The notes under the pieces were generated by a model, which saw only the letters and a program-made list of their open reading frames with translations, ran no database searches and was not told the DNA's origin. The position numbers and the translations under genes were made by a program. Positions 28,600 through 30,267 of a stretch of 30,267 nt of DNA are shown in pieces. How positions within the stretch are numbered: the stretch's first letter is position 1; every line of letters starts with the position of its first letter. Source of the DNA: Spirogloea muscicola (taxonomy: Eukaryota > Streptophyta > Zygnematophyceae > Spirogloeales > Spirogloeaceae); contig WELB01000015.1 in NCBI GenBank assembly GCA_009602725.1, forward strand, positions 757,583-787,849, in the 5' to 3' direction.

Positions 28600-30074
28600 T
28601 TACTTTGCCTCCAGTGTGACTACAATCTTCTCCGATGAGTCACCCCGCAGCACCTCGACCGTGACCTGCCACACAGATGCAGACATACATTAGTGGCACA
28701 CAAAGCTCAATTGTACATGAGCAATGCTCAACTTCAATGTTCTCCTGTTAACTTGAAATGTCATAGTCTACATTTGTATTGTGGGCAATGTCATCCTATG
28801 TTAAAAGTTGGACTGAATTTATATTTGTGTACCTTCTGGCCGACCTTGCACTTGTCAAGGATCTTGTAGAGGTCACTGCCATTCTTGATCTTTTGCTCGT
28901 CAATTGACGTTATCACATCCCCGAGCACTAGCCGGCCATAGTTGTCCCGGGACGTTGGCCTCAAGCCCTGCGGCACCAAAGTGATATTAGCAAGTGCAGT
29001 GATCGACCTCATACGATCCACAGGACCTCAACTCATGCTCAAGTCTGCTTCAAGCTCCAATGAAGCCTTCTTTATGTACGTTACTTACAATCAAACATGT
29101 TTGAACTGATAAGACTGTCCCGTCTTTCAATGGCATGAGGATGCAAAGAGGGCAGTGCCAGTACCGCCTTGCCGGCGGGCCCGTCGGGTGGTGCGTCGAG
29201 CACGAGGACGCCTGATACGCCCAGCTGCTCCACCGACTGCTCCGGCGCAAACGAGATGCCCAGCACCGGCCGCGTCACCTTGCCAAAGCGCACAATCTGG
29301 TCCACGATGCCCGACACCGTGTCCACGGGGATGGAGAAGCCGACGCCGGAGGACGCGCCGCTTGGTGAGTAGATGGCGGTGTTGATGCCAATGAGATTGC
29401 CACTGGAGTCGAGAAGCGGGCCGCCCGAGTTGCCCGGGTTAATCGCAGCGTCTGTCTGTATGACATCCTGGATGGGGCGTCCCGTCGCAGCTGAGCTGAT
29501 CTCACGCCGCAGGCCGCTGGCAAAGGAGCGGCGCAGCAGCCGCGTCAGAGCTTTGTCAAACCTTGGCTGCCAAGGCCCACCTACATAACAGCCGCTATAA
29601 GACATCTTTATCTAGGACCCTCTGATCAGCTGAGTAACCGAACTGGATTAAGTAGGAACGATGAACCCTTCAAAGATATATGCCGAAACGCTCTATCGCG
29701 GAAAGACCATGCAGATGGCGCTTATGTGGGCACCTGATCACTCCGGTGGTCAGCGTATGGTCCAGGCCAAACTGCCGTGCACACATTCAGAAAAGCCACA
29801 AATCAGCGCTTTATTGCACTAACAGCGCCTAATTGCACTGACAGCTCCTGCTGGCAAATCTTGTAAGCTGCAATAGTGTCAGAGTCGGCGCAGCGCCCAT
29901 ACCGGGTTGCCGATGGCGTAGACCTTCTGGCCGACAAGGAGGTCCGAGGAGCTGCCGACGGGCAGCGGCCGCAGCTTCTCGGGGGGCGCGTCGATGCGCA
30001 GCACCGCCACGTCCTTGTCCTCGTCGAAGCCGACGACGTTGGCGGCGTACACCGACTGATCACCCAGCGTTACC
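28600..30074 (-). CDS. DEG1: DEG1-type serine protease, chloroplast lumen, 3' five exons (5' end outside window)
   Basis: Exons on the minus strand are 29903-30074, 29734-29771, 29165-29516, 28833-28967 and 28600-28665, with GT-AG borders and matching phases, ending TAA. About 252 residues are present. They start inside the protease domain (VTLGDQSVYAANVVGFDEDK then DVAVLRID, containing the catalytic Asp), continue through the 38-base exon FGLDHTLTTGVI and QTDAAINPGNSGGPLLDSSG with the catalytic Ser (codon 29426-29428), and finish with a PDZ domain (VSGVLVLDAPPDGPAGKA, then RDNYGRLVLGDVITSID, then VTVEVLRGDSSEKIVVTLEA). This agrees closely with Arabidopsis DEG1, a thylakoid-lumen HtrA protease active in photosystem II repair. 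The transit peptide and the catalytic His exon should lie beyond 30074. No frameshift is seen. Confidence 0.95.
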
Positions 30075-30128
30075 CTGAGTGGAGGGGGTGGTGGAGCGCC
30101 GATGCCATAAGTGGCATTCCCATTTGTA

Positions 30129-30171
30129 GCTTCAAAGGAGAGAGAGAGAAAGAGAGAAGGAGGGAGGCGGG

Positions 30172-30267
<96 letters not shown>
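30129..30267 (+). repeat. Long (AG)n microsatellite at the window end
   Basis: An imperfect GA/GGGA-rich start leads into an uninterrupted AG repeat from about 30173 to the last base. It lies in the intron upstream of the first visible DEG1 exon and probably continues beyond the window. Confidence 0.95.

Overview
This is a nuclear window from a green-lineage (Viridiplantae) eukaryote, most likely an alga. Four things point there: spliced genes with GT-AG introns, an N-terminally incomplete but unmistakable chloroplast-type DEG1 protease, a plant-type mitochondrial complex III subunit QCR8, and interstitial TTTAGGG-type telomere-like tracts. The species cannot be fixed from the sequence alone. 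Translation start regions sit in GCC/CCG triplet repeats, and AG and TG/CA dinucleotide tracts are common.

Layout. Positions 1-2034 (+) hold the 3' part of a proline-rich gene and ambiguous downstream exons. Positions 2040-7920 and 8905-10650 are a graveyard of 5'-truncated, nested and inverted copies of one non-LTR retrotransposon family. Only its C-terminal end (CCHC-like motif, restriction-like endonuclease region, conserved tail peptide, 3' untranslated modules) is preserved. Between the two blocks is a compact, intact two-exon QCR8 gene (8241-8894, +), with a retroelement tail starting about 20 bases after its stop. A gene of unknown function runs from 10772 to about 13923 (+), with a 96-base N gap in exon 1. 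A small mariner/pogo-like MITE with TA duplications occupies 14615-14956.

The main gene is on the minus strand, 26990 down to 15557. I reconstruct it as about 30 exons encoding roughly 1226 residues: a complete seven-bladed RCC1-like propeller, a long linker and a C-terminal HECT ubiquitin-ligase domain with its catalytic cysteine. This is a HERC4-like architecture. The exon phases all agree except at one place, where one base appears to be missing (about 19858-19866). More retroelement tail lies at 27480-28154, followed by the 3' five exons of DEG1 (30074 to 28600, minus). The window ends in a long (AG)n tract.

The genes do not form an operon or pathway. They are independent nuclear genes (mitochondrial respiration, chloroplast proteolysis, ubiquitination) separated by repeats. 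All exon models come from reading frames, splice dinucleotides, phase agreement and remembered family features. No database search was possible.
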